DNA from: Herminiimonas fonticola | GTDB taxonomy: Bacteria > Pseudomonadota > Gammaproteobacteria > Burkholderiales > Burkholderiaceae_D | Length of the DNA stretch: 64,000 nt | Direction of reading: 5' to 3' | Assembly (NCBI RefSeq): GCF_003293745.1 | Contig: NZ_PTLZ01000002.1 | Coordinates: 1-64,000, forward strand | In this document: positions 1-7,386 of the stretch, piece by piece | How positions within the stretch are numbered: position 1 is the first letter of the stretch | How the letters are laid out: each line of letters opens with the position of its first letter | Notes under the pieces: model-generated | Database searches by the model: none | Told to the model about the DNA's origin: nothing | The model's input: the letters and a program-made list of their open reading frames with translations, nothing else | Made by a program: the position numbers and the translations under genes

Positions 1-12
1 GATATATTCATG

Positions 13-43
13 ATTAAACACCCTGTAGTAGCTATAGGGTAAA
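13..43 (-). promoter_or_regulatory. MerR-type divergent metal promoter and operator
   Basis: On the minus strand a -35-like TTTACC (complement of 38-43) and a -10-like TTTAAT (complement of 13-18) are separated by exactly 19 bp, the overlong spacer that MerR-family activators require. The spacer holds a near-perfect dyad at 20-40 with half-sites ACCCTGTAG and CTATAGGGT. It points left, so the controlled gene, probably a metal efflux or sequestration gene, lies outside the window. It sits just upstream of the regulator at 66. Confidence 0.75.
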
Positions 44-65
44 GAGATATAGTAAAGGAGTTGTC

Positions 66-521
66 ATGTCTGGTTCAGCGTTGAAGATTGGCGAGTTGGC
101 GAAGATGACGGGCTCGCAAGTAGAGACAGTTCGTTATTACGAACGTGAAGGCTTGCTTCCTGCGCCTCACAGGTCGGAAGGCAATTACCGTCTTTACGAT
201 TTAGCCCACGTCGAGCATCTACAGTTTGTATTGCGGTGCAGGTCGCTTGATATGACGCTTAACGAGATACGAGAATTGCTTAAGTTTAGGGATGCGCCAG
301 AAAAAAACTGTGGTGCAGTCAATGAGCTGCTGGACCACCACATCGGACATGTGACCACTCGTATTGCGGAATTGCAGTCGTTAGAAAATCAGTTAAAGAA
401 ACTGCGGAAGTTGTGCGAAAAATCACAAATGGCGAGGGACTGTCAGATTCTGCAAGGCTTGTCCAAGCCTCAGAGTGCAAAGACGAAGAAGCTTGCTTCC
501 CACGGACGTGGGTGCTGCTAA
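66..521 (+). CDS. cadR: MerR-family Cd(II)/Pb(II)-responsive regulator
   Basis: This 151-residue protein has an N-terminal winged helix with the MerR signature around residues 7-45 (KIGELAKMTG, then VRYYEREGLL). A long dimerisation helix follows. Cysteines at 82, 117 and 126 match the three-cysteine metal site of CadR/PbrR proteins, and the tail ends in a Cys-Cys pair that could add a second site. It would bend DNA at the adjacent 19-bp-spacer promoter to activate a divergent metal-resistance gene outside the window. A GGAG-like ribosome site precedes the ATG at 66. The CadR versus PbrR assignment is by motif only. Confidence 0.85.
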   Translation: MSGSALKIGELAKMTGSQVETVRYYEREGLLPAPHRSEGNYRLYDLAHVEHLQFVLRCRSLDMTLNEIRELLKFRDAPEKNCGAVNELLDHHIGHVTTRIAELQSLENQLKKLRKLCEKSQMARDCQILQGLSKPQSAKTKKLASHGRGCC

Positions 522-594
522 TAAGAGTGATGAAGATCCGATTTCGGTCGAACCAATGATTGCTCATCAAGATTAAATTATTCCGCATTTGATT

Positions 595-610
595 TGTTAC
601 GGCCGTAACA
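595..610. promoter_or_regulatory. Perfect 16-bp palindrome upstream of ChrB-like gene
   Basis: TGTTACGGCCGTAACA is a perfect inverted repeat ending 14 bp before the ATG at 625. It resembles an operator for a dimeric repressor. No clear Shine-Dalgarno sequence lies between it and the start codon. What binds it cannot be told from sequence; the protein encoded just downstream belongs to a family that includes a chromate-sensing regulator, so autoregulation is one possibility. Confidence 0.55.
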
Positions 611-624
611 TTACAATAGATACC

Positions 625-1167
625 ATGATGTCTAAAACTTGGTTGTTGTTAACTTATAAAGTCCCACCGGAACCGGCGAAGAAGCGGATCGCTTTGTGGC
701 GCAGACTTAAAGGGTTGGGGGCGATCTATTTGCAGAGCGGCGTCTGTCTCTTGCCAAATAACGACGAGCACATCAGACGTTTGAAGATGATCGAGAATGA
801 AATTGCCGAGATGGATGGTGAATCTGTTCTTCTCGAAAGTGTCGCCCTTGATCAAGCGCAAGAGGACAAAGTGGTGGCTCGTTTCAAAAAAGACAGAGAC
901 GAGGATTACGTAGAGTTTCTCGACAAGTGCCAAGCCTTTGAAGGCGAAATTATCAAGGAAACTGCGGCAAACCATTTCACTTATGCCGAGTTAGAAGAAA
1001 ACGATTTAGATCTTAAGAAGTTACAAACATGGCTGGAAAAAATTCGGAAATTGGATTTCTATGATGCTGCGCTCGCAATTGAGTCGCAAAATCGATTGCT
1101 AGCCTGCGAAGCATTACTTGATGTGTATGCACAGAAGGTCTTCGAATCACAAGATGAAAATCGGTAG
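625..1167 (+). CDS. ChrB N-terminal-domain protein
   Basis: About 180 residues that match the N-terminal half of ChrB, the chromate-responsive regulator: TWLLLTYKVP near the start, then GAIYLQSGVCLLP, and a long helical region. The C-terminal ChrB domain is absent, unlike the full-length ChrB at 10938-11870. ATG codons at 625 and 628 are both usable, and the reading frame upstream to 589 is unlikely to be translated. A palindrome lies directly upstream. The expected role is regulatory or sensory in metal or oxyanion response, but there is no adjacent chrA, so the function is inferred by family only. Confidence 0.7.
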   Translation: MMSKTWLLLTYKVPPEPAKKRIALWRRLKGLGAIYLQSGVCLLPNNDEHIRRLKMIENEIAEMDGESVLLESVALDQAQEDKVVARFKKDRDEDYVEFLDKCQAFEGEIIKETAANHFTYAELEENDLDLKKLQTWLEKIRKLDFYDAALAIESQNRLLACEALLDVYAQKVFESQDENR

Positions 1168-1223
1168 CAATTTGCAATGCCCTACCGATTTACCTCCAAA
1201 ATGACATTATCAGGAATTTTGCA

Positions 1224-1613
1224 ATGAGCATGCTTGAATCAATCAGGGTGTGGGCGAAAAAAATAAAACGAGATGCAGTGATGCTGTGGTTTGCTCAACG
1301 TCATCCAGATACACCACTGATGGCGAAACTTATATGCATTTTCACCGTGGCATACGCTCTCAGCCCAATTGATTTAATTCCAGACTTTGTCCCAGTACTT
1401 GGCTACGTTGACGACGCCATATTGTTGCCAGCGCTGATCTGGTCAGCGGTCCGGCTGCTTCCAGATCACGTCGTTTTGCACTGTCGTTCGCAGGCGGAAG
1501 AATGGATGATCAAAGAAAAAAGCAAGCCTACGAGTTATGCAGGTGGAGTAGCCATCGCCATCCTTTGGGCTGCGACTCTGTATCTGTCTTGGTGGTGGTT
1601 TTTTGGCAGATAA
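1224..1613 (+). CDS. YkvA family (DUF1232) membrane protein
   Basis: A 129-residue protein carrying the YkvA core around residues 40-75, with the typical ALSPIDLIPDFVPVLGYVDD signature. Hydrophobic segments lie there and at the C-terminus (about 105-126). Family members are small inner-membrane proteins of unknown function that often sit in metal-resistance and stress loci. It follows the ChrB-like gene by 56 bp on the same strand and may be cotranscribed with it. Confidence 0.8.
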   Translation: MSMLESIRVWAKKIKRDAVMLWFAQRHPDTPLMAKLICIFTVAYALSPIDLIPDFVPVLGYVDDAILLPALIWSAVRLLPDHVVLHCRSQAEEWMIKEKSKPTSYAGGVAIAILWAATLYLSWWWFFGR

Positions 1614-1807
1614 ATCTATCGCTAAAAAATCACTGTCTATTTGAGCGACGAGCGTCAGATCAGCAAAGAAATAAATCTAATAGCTACACTGATTTCACAT
1701 TTAGGGACCTAACTCTCAATGGTTGTAAAGCTTCAATTGCAACTGGGCGCATATTTAGAGATGCGAGCGATGGTTAAATTACATGCTCATAGTCAATTTA
1801 TTAAATA

Positions 1808-2269
1808 TTATTTTTGATTTGGACGGTATGCATGGCGGTTCGCCTGGGCATCATAGAGCGCATGATGTTCTGGCAAACCGGAATGTTTAAAAAAATCATA
1901 AAGCATCAACTCAACAATTTCCCTATTCACCAGCTTATAGTGACACCAAGGCGGAACACGATGATCCAATACTTGGCAAAATAAATCCCAGTCGGTTTCA
2001 TAATCAACACAGATAAAGACATCTTCTTTATTGCGACGAACGATCTCAAGCCATTTGATAATCTCAAGGTGAAGATTGCCGACATTAAAGTATGAGTTCG
2101 GTATTTGTCGCAACAGCGGTACTACCACTTCACGTACAAATGCAGAGCAGGCGTTATCTGGATATGGTGTCTCTGCGTAAAAATCCTCACCGTACTCCGA
2201 TGCCATTCCCAGACTGATTAGTTTTGGTTCTCGAAAATCCGTAAATTCAGTATCTAAAAAAACATTCAT
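1808..2269 (-). CDS. DEDDh-type 3'-5' exonuclease, copy 1
   Basis: A 153-residue protein that begins with the exonuclease I motif DTEFTDF and ends with an HALYDAQANR motif that supplies the His and Asp of a DEDDh active site. It should act as a compact 3'-5' exonuclease on RNA or DNA ends. The ATG at 2269 is preferred over one four codons upstream because the second copy at 25546-26013 starts at the same residue. The two proteins differ at about 20 positions, are oriented alike and bracket roughly 23 kb of accessory genes. Confidence 0.75.
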   Translation of the reverse strand: MNVFLDTEFTDFREPKLISLGMASEYGEDFYAETPYPDNACSAFVREVVVPLLRQIPNSYFNVGNLHLEIIKWLEIVRRNKEDVFICVDYETDWDLFCQVLDHRVPPWCHYKLVNREIVELMLYDFFKHSGLPEHHALYDAQANRHAYRPNQK

Positions 2270-2362
2270 GCAGCCTCTCAAATTACAATATTAAGGGAGT
2301 AATAATGCCGCACACTTCCATTAGAGAGAAGCAGAGAAGTTATATTTGGGAAGAGTGGACAA

Positions 2363-2533
2363 ATGAAATACAGAAATCATAAGCAACGACTATACGCAAG
2401 ACTCTTGGGAAAAACGAATAGAGGACGGACCGAAGAGCAAGCATGGCTTGATATCATGCCTGTAGGTCGCGAGTTCGGTAGTAAGGACTACGAGCTATTA
2501 GGTCTTTTAGATATTCAAACTAATAATCGGTAA
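2363..2533 (+). CDS. Possible small basic protein, 56 residues
   Basis: An ATG-initiated frame encodes 56 residues starting MKYRNHKQRLYARLLGK and containing EEQAWLDIMPVGREFGSKDYELL, which looks like real protein sequence rather than random translation. I do not recognise a family. It sits in the gap between the exonuclease and a recombinase-type repeat. No strong ribosome site is visible. Confidence 0.35.
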   Translation: MKYRNHKQRLYARLLGKTNRGRTEEQAWLDIMPVGREFGSKDYELLGLLDIQTNNR

Positions 2534-2546
2534 ATAAAGACTAACC

Positions 2547-2643
2547 GACCTCAGTGTTTAAAACGCTTGCGTGTGGCAGCTTTGAAATGCGAATGCATGG
2601 CGACTTTGCGATGCGGATGAGTGGACATTAATTCGAATACTCA
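2547..2643 (+). repeat. Iterated recombinase-end-like repeat, copy A
   Basis: This block begins gacctcagtgtttaa and continues as degenerate units of about 24 bp (GTGGCA, then TTTG, then ATGCGAAT). It ends with ATTAATTCGAATACTCA at 2627-2643. The same arrangement, with one extra unit, recurs in the same orientation at 4531-4655. Such tandem binding units occur at the ends of IS21-family elements and near tyrosine-recombinase sites. A perfect 9-bp inverted repeat with an 8-bp loop follows at 2652-2677. Confidence 0.6.
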
Positions 2644-2741
2644 GATTTCATTGATACATCGCACGCTTGATGTATCAGTCAAGGCGGGCAATTTATGATT
2701 TACCACCAAAACCTTTTTAGATTTCCTCCGTTCTAATACAC

Positions 2742-3434
2742 ATGACAAAAATTTCCTTTAGCGTGCTACTCGCAGCCATATTTATCATCATAGCGGGATG
2801 TGGCAAAGAACCAGAGGCGGCACACCGATTTAGCACAGTCGATTTCGAAGGCTATAAACTGCCTGGCCGGATTGAACAGGCAAAAGCGATGGGATTTCAG
2901 AGTTGCGAATCTAGCTATGACAACTTTAAATGTCGCCGCGCCGGAGCAGAACTACTTGGAGTAAAGGCTCTAAATGCATCCTTGCTGCTTGAATATAAAG
3001 ATTATTTTCTGGATGACAGTAGTTATAAAACGGCCTTGGCACCAGATCAAAGAGCCCCGGAGAAACTGACCTATGGAAGCATCTCATTTGTCTTTCCAGA
3101 AACGAATTACGATGCGCGCTGCATTGAGAAAAAGCGGACTGCGTCATGGGATAAACCGATCGAATGCCGCAAAGGAGATACCGGAACTGACTTCTTAAAG
3201 CACAAACTATCCACAACAGGCTGGTTTGAGAGCAACTGGAAAATGCACCGCTATTATTTTAAAGAAGATCAATTGGTTGGGATTCATATTGACCGAGATG
3301 GAAAAACTGTCACCATCAAACAGATTTCTCAGAAAGAGCGGGACTCAGAAATACAGTCTATTAAACAAAAAAACAGCGATGTACAGGCGAGACAAGCCGC
3401 ACAAGATGATGTTCTAAAGAAGTTAAAGGACTGA
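2742..3434 (+). CDS. Putative lipoprotein, unknown function
   Basis: A 230-residue protein with a type II signal peptide: a hydrophobic stretch to about residue 18, then the lipobox IIAGC with the lipidated Cys near position 20. The mature part is hydrophilic and holds several cysteines that could pair in the periplasm. A lysine- and glutamine-rich helical tail starts near residue 200. I recognise no domain. It lies between two repeat copies with the unknown gene at 3674, so it may be cargo of a mobile element. Confidence 0.7.
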   Translation: MTKISFSVLLAAIFIIIAGCGKEPEAAHRFSTVDFEGYKLPGRIEQAKAMGFQSCESSYDNFKCRRAGAELLGVKALNASLLLEYKDYFLDDSSYKTALAPDQRAPEKLTYGSISFVFPETNYDARCIEKKRTASWDKPIECRKGDTGTDFLKHKLSTTGWFESNWKMHRYYFKEDQLVGIHIDRDGKTVTIKQISQKERDSEIQSIKQKNSDVQARQAAQDDVLKKLKD

Positions 3435-3673
3435 CCGATACGCTATGAATGCCAATAGAGATGCGCATTTATAGGGTATCGAAAAGAGTGCCAGTCCATT
3501 TTATAGAAGCCTATTTGACAAAAGAATTTTGGCGCGATATTCTTTTATTGGGCCGTCTGAGCCCAACCTGCCGCCGGGTTAAAACAGACGCAGTATCCTC
3601 ATCAAGATGACCTTCAATTCGGGTCGGTATGTAATCGGCGGACACCGGCCAATATTGATTGAGGGCTCATACC

Positions 3674-4420
3674 ATGGCAAGTATTCCATTATCTATGTCC
3701 GTTGTAGACGGATTAAAAAACCGTATTCGTCTTATCTATGACGAGCGCAAATCTTCTCATCTGTCCGAAGCACTTGCTGCCGCACTTGGCTTTAATACCA
3801 ACGCTGCTCTTAGAGCGGAACTGGAAAATCAGGGTAGCGATCCGCTTTATCGCCTCTTGGATGAGGTTAGGTTCGATACCCGCATGCAGGAGCTTGGGTA
3901 TCCTCCTGACCCTGAGTTTATGTTCGAAGATGCGCAAATCCCAGAAATGCTTTTGACAACATGCCCGCGAGCGCATGAGATTGAGTACGAATCTGTGCGT
4001 AAGAAAGCATGGCGGAACCTGATTGTTTGTGCTGTCAATGAAGGACTTAGGCTGAAGATTTTTTCACTACGTCCAGGCGACAATCGTTGGCCGGGCTACG
4101 ATCCTCGGGGAAGCAACGTCTATTTGTTCGACTTTATTCTGCCCTGTAATTTACCGGCGCGTGTTGCTGTCCATGATGCCGGTTACGATGAGCTTTCCAT
4201 ACATGTAGCGGTCAACCCGAAAGGAGATTGGGTTAAGGCATCTGATGCAGGCTTTAGCGCAGGCGACGTGTTTGGTACTACATGGCTAGAACGGAGAAAC
4301 GGTGCTTGGATTCAGTCTTCTGAATCATCTTTCAGTTGCCGTCGTCATCTGCTTAGCAAACTTAGCAATATGCAGGTAGCTCCCGCCGGTTATGGTGATC
4401 GAGGTTGGGTCATCATGTAG
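3674..4420 (+). CDS. Hypothetical protein, 248 residues
   Basis: No recognised domain. The first 50 residues (LKNRIRLIYDERKSSHLSEA and on) look helical and the C-terminal half is a mixed soluble fold rich in aromatic residues. The ATG at 3674 is preferred over an upstream TTG at 3659. A strong terminator at 4451 follows, so the gene is probably a single transcription unit. Its position between the two recombinase-type repeats suggests cargo carried by a mobile element. Confidence 0.6.
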   Translation: MASIPLSMSVVDGLKNRIRLIYDERKSSHLSEALAAALGFNTNAALRAELENQGSDPLYRLLDEVRFDTRMQELGYPPDPEFMFEDAQIPEMLLTTCPRAHEIEYESVRKKAWRNLIVCAVNEGLRLKIFSLRPGDNRWPGYDPRGSNVYLFDFILPCNLPARVAVHDAGYDELSIHVAVNPKGDWVKASDAGFSAGDVFGTTWLERRNGAWIQSSESSFSCRRHLLSKLSNMQVAPAGYGDRGWVIM

Positions 4421-4450
4421 CAGAGCATCTTAATCAAGAAAAAGAAGAGA

Positions 4451-4481
4451 AAAAGCCTCCATTTCCCATGGAGGCTTTTAC
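4451..4481 (+). terminator. Rho-independent terminator
   Basis: The stem AAAGCCTCCAT pairs with ATGGAGGCTTT around a five-base loop and is followed by T residues. It lies about 30 bp after the stop of the gene at 3674-4420. Confidence 0.85.
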
Positions 4482-4530
4482 ATATCGATTCTCTGCGAAG
4501 TCATGATTGAGCTATAGGTGAATACTGAGT

Positions 4531-4655
4531 GACCTCAGTGTTTAAGACGCTTGGGTGTGGCAATTTTGGAATGCGAATAAGTGGCAGGTTTGGAATGCGA
4601 ATGTATGGCAACTTTGCAATGCGGCTAGGTGGCAACATTAATGCGGATACTCACT
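4531..4655 (+). repeat. Iterated recombinase-end-like repeat, copy B
   Basis: Four degenerate units of about 24 bp (GTGGCAATTTTGGAATGCGAATAA type) run up to ATTAATGCGGATACTCAC at about 4635-4652. The block repeats copy A at 2547-2643 in direct orientation with one added unit. The terminal motif recurs inverted at 7044-7064, so the recombinase gene pair is bracketed by an 18-of-22-match inverted repeat. These may be binding sites for the recombinase or leftover ends of an IS21-type element. Confidence 0.6.
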
Positions 4656-4694
4656 AATGTTTGGGAAACTCATTATTTGGTCGTAATATCCATT

Positions 4695-6446
4695 ATGGAA
4701 TATACATACGCTCGTCTCTATGATCCGATTGGGGAAGACTACGCATGTGATATGAAGACAGTGCAACATGAGGCTCGTTACTTGGCATCATTTGTTGAGT
4801 ATCTACAATCAAGGAAAATATTTGAGACAGCCGATATTGGTCATCACGATATTCAGGATTACGTGAAGTGGCTAATACGTCGTAGAGGCCAGGCACTTAA
4901 GAAGAAAATCAAAACTGAAGCTGCGGATCTCGACTGGGTTGATGTTCGAATTCGCGCACTTCAGTCCTATCACAGCTATAACAAGCGCGTATCTCAGCAG
5001 TTGCCGATAAGGCCATTGCATGGACATTCAATATTTAAGTACTTAGGGAAAAGGCGCCGAAGAACTGAAGAGAATAGAACTCCTTTAATTCCTAAAGAGG
5101 TCTGGGATCCCTTTTTATGCGCTGCTCTTGATTATGTAGAATATTTTGCGGATGATATTCTTAGCGGCCAGAGTGCCATAGAAGATATCAGGGCGAATGT
5201 ATTGCCTCTTGCAAGGATGGCTAAGAACTTTTCTTCAAACAACTTCACAGCGAGAAAAATAAAGCCGAGACTCAACGCGATAACGGAATTTTCTATTAAC
5301 CCGAACTCAGGTATTGCCTGGCGTGAACGGTGGGTAAATGTTGATGACTTAAGAGTTGAATTATTTACCCTTTACCAAGCTTGTCTCGTAGTGGTTTCCT
5401 GTTTGTCGGGGATTCGTGAATCTGAGTTGGCGCTGATTCAGGTTGACGGATTTCAAGAGCAAACAGATGTAGACGGTGTGTCAAAGCGTTACACAGTGAT
5501 TTCCCGGATGATCAAGGGGAATATCGACCGACAACTTATTTGGGAAGTAAATAGACCGGTCTATCAGGCGTGCCATGTCATAAAAAAAATGACTAGTTAC
5601 GCTCGTTCACATCGTGCATGTAATGAGTTATTTATCCGAAGCTGGTATCGCGGGGCTGGCGAACAATTTCAGACTGACCTGCGAAAGGACTGCTTAGGAC
5701 GCTCGACCAAAGGGTCAATTCTTCCTCTAGGTCCAGACGCTATGTCACTCGCGTTAAAAAATTTCGGAGCTCGGCTTGACGTAGCGATACAAGGTACGTA
5801 TCGGCTTCCACTCGTCGACGGGGAAAAGTGGAATTTTACGATGCGGCAGCCCCGTCGGACGCTTGCGAGCCGAATCGCGCGCGAACCCTTCGGGTTGATT
5901 GCGGGAATGCTTCACTACAAGCATGTCAAACTGACGACTTTTCTGGGTTACGCTGGTAAAGATCCGTCTTGGATTCAAGATTTAGCTATGGAGGAATTTT
6001 CTGCAAACGAGGAGTTTCTTGGCCAGATTTGGGAGGATATTCAAGACGGTGCTCTCGCTGGTGCAAGGGGGCATGAATTGATTCACGAATTTAAGGGCAT
6101 GGCCGGTGACATAAAAAAGAATAGTCTTCAATATTTCATTGAGAATAATCGCCGCAACCTTCACGTTGGTCTTCTAAATTATTGCCTCTTTCAGCGAGAC
6201 CGTGCGTTATGCCTAACAAATAAGAAATCCGATCTTCCAGAGAAACCAGTTATTAACGCTTGTTACCCTGAGCGGTGTGCAAACAGTTGTATATCCAAAA
6301 ATCACATACCAATTTGGCAGGCTCAACTCAATGACGCCCAGGCGATGCTTAATCATAAAAATGTCTCGATCCCGCAAAAAATCGCTCTTACAGATGACAT
6401 AGCGAAGTCGCTTCACATTTTGAATCAATTAAACGGTACTTGTTAA
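4695..6446 (+). CDS. Large tyrosine recombinase (TnpB/GinC-like)
   Basis: A 583-residue site-specific recombinase of the large Tn554 TnpB-like or GInt type. The catalytic set is visible: Arg in SGIRESEL (near 241), Lys in MIKG (274), Arg in RQPRRT (near 387), His in LHYKH (410) and the nucleophile Tyr in TTFLGY (419). A Cys cluster (CYPERCANSC) lies near residue 530. The ATG at 4695 is chosen over a GTG inside the upstream repeat. It overlaps the closely following coiled-coil gene in operon fashion. Related systems encode two or three recombinases; none of the partners is present here, so the element may be truncated. Confidence 0.8.
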   Translation: MEYTYARLYDPIGEDYACDMKTVQHEARYLASFVEYLQSRKIFETADIGHHDIQDYVKWLIRRRGQALKKKIKTEAADLDWVDVRIRALQSYHSYNKRVSQQLPIRPLHGHSIFKYLGKRRRRTEENRTPLIPKEVWDPFLCAALDYVEYFADDILSGQSAIEDIRANVLPLARMAKNFSSNNFTARKIKPRLNAITEFSINPNSGIAWRERWVNVDDLRVELFTLYQACLVVVSCLSGIRESELALIQVDGFQEQTDVDGVSKRYTVISRMIKGNIDRQLIWEVNRPVYQACHVIKKMTSYARSHRACNELFIRSWYRGAGEQFQTDLRKDCLGRSTKGSILPLGPDAMSLALKNFGARLDVAIQGTYRLPLVDGEKWNFTMRQPRRTLASRIAREPFGLIAGMLHYKHVKLTTFLGYAGKDPSWIQDLAMEEFSANEEFLGQIWEDIQDGALAGARGHELIHEFKGMAGDIKKNSLQYFIENNRRNLHVGLLNYCLFQRDRALCLTNKKSDLPEKPVINACYPERCANSCISKNHIPIWQAQLNDAQAMLNHKNVSIPQKIALTDDIAKSLHILNQLNGTC

Positions 6447-6448
6447 GA

Positions 6449-6901
6449 ATGTCAGATTCAATGAAAGAAATAGCAGCGACTGAAACACAATTGTTTGCAG
6501 CGTTAAACAGGATCGCTCTCGGAATTTCAGAAAAAACGAATGGCCGTATGACTCAAGAAAATATTGCACTTGAAGCGGGCCTTTCGAGAGCAACTTTTAA
6601 CCGGTATCCGAACGTTATTCTTGAATATAAAAAGAAAAAGAAAAAAGAAAATTTCGTAGCTGATATTGAAAAATCACAAACTGTCGAGGATAAGCATCGA
6701 GATGTAGTGGCAGATAATATAAGATTGAAAAATGCTGCAATCGAAAATAAAGAGGAATATGACAAAAATATTCGTGCAGCAAGACAGGAAATATTCATTT
6801 TGAATCAGGCACTCGAAATGCGCGATAAAACATTGGCAGAAAAGGATCGCGAAATTGCGGAGCTTAATAAAAAAACCGTTGGGCTAAAATTGGTTCCTTG
6901 A
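6449..6901 (+). CDS. TnpC/GinD-like coiled-coil accessory protein
   Basis: A 150-residue protein with a helix-turn-helix-like segment (MTQENIALEAGLSRATFNRY, near 30-50), a poly-lysine stretch, then a long coiled coil to the C-terminus. This layout matches small accessory proteins encoded last in Tn554-like and GInt recombinase operons, where they help transposition or choose orientation. The start at 6449 is 2 bp after the recombinase stop. Low GC and the Lys-rich composition fit mobile DNA. Confidence 0.65.
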   Translation: MSDSMKEIAATETQLFAALNRIALGISEKTNGRMTQENIALEAGLSRATFNRYPNVILEYKKKKKKENFVADIEKSQTVEDKHRDVVADNIRLKNAAIENKEEYDKNIRAARQEIFILNQALEMRDKTLAEKDREIAELNKKTVGLKLVP

Positions 6902-7043
6902 TTGTCGTGGAGAGAAATACATATAAAGCTTTGAACGATTCCGTTTTGTTTGCGTAGAAACATCATGAGCTTTACGACGCGCAGGAAAATCGACATGTAT
7001 TCCATCCGCTTCTAAAAATAGCAATCAGCCTAATACGCTTTAA

Positions 7044-7075
7044 TGAGTGAGTATTCGCACTAAATTAGTCACTCA
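7044..7075. repeat. Inverted end-like repeat and dyad before ParD-like gene
   Basis: TGAGTGA (7044-7050) and TCACTCA (7069-7075) form a perfect 7-bp dyad just before the ribosome site of the ParD-like gene. It may be that gene's operator. The left part (to 7064), read on the minus strand, also matches the terminal motif of the repeat at 4635-4655, with 18 of 22 positions equal. It is therefore a candidate right end for the recombinase element. Confidence 0.5.
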
Positions 7076-7090
7076 TGCTAAGGAGTTTGC

Positions 7091-7321
7091 GTGGCAATCG
7101 CATTGAAATTATCAGACGAATTAATTGATCTGACCAAGCCATATGCCGTTGCCGAGCATCGCTCAGTTCCGAAGCAGATCGAATATTGGGCGCGTCTCGG
7201 AAAGACTGCTGAGGATAACCCTGAGCTGCCAATTCAGTTCATAAAAAATACTTTACTTGCTATTGCCGAGATAGATGCTAAACAATTTACTGAGTATTCA
7301 CCGGTGAACAATGCACGATGA
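7091..7321 (+). CDS. ParD-like antitoxin, orphan
   Basis: A 76-residue protein of the ParD-like type (PF11903): an N-terminal ribbon-helix-helix-like stretch (ALKLSDELIDLTKPYAVAEH) followed by SVPKQIEYWARLGK. It starts at a GTG six bases after AAGGAG. Such proteins neutralise a toxin and repress their own promoter, and a dyad lies upstream. No toxin gene follows: the DNA after the stop is the reverse complement of the EamA gene's His-rich end. It is either an orphan or a stabilisation remnant at the recombinase element boundary. Confidence 0.7.
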   Translation: MAIALKLSDELIDLTKPYAVAEHRSVPKQIEYWARLGKTAEDNPELPIQFIKNTLLAIAEIDAKQFTEYSPVNNAR

Positions 7322-7386
7322 CGCACTGATTAGGCGAACAGATGCCTATTTCGGGCTACAAATAGGCGGGTCTTCGATGGGAATGC

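Noticed and set aside
319-588. Minus-strand frame over the MerR gene
   Set aside because: Antisense to a clear MerR-family protein; no homology seen.
1502-1777. 91-residue plus-strand frame overlapping the YkvA gene
   Set aside because: Out-of-frame extension with no conserved content and no ribosome site.
2652-2677. Perfect 9-bp hairpin considered as a terminator
   Set aside because: No T run follows on either strand; more likely a binding site or part of the repeat end.
4531-4655. Iterated 24-bp units considered as a CRISPR array
   Set aside because: The units are degenerate and adjacent with no unique spacers, and no cas genes are present.
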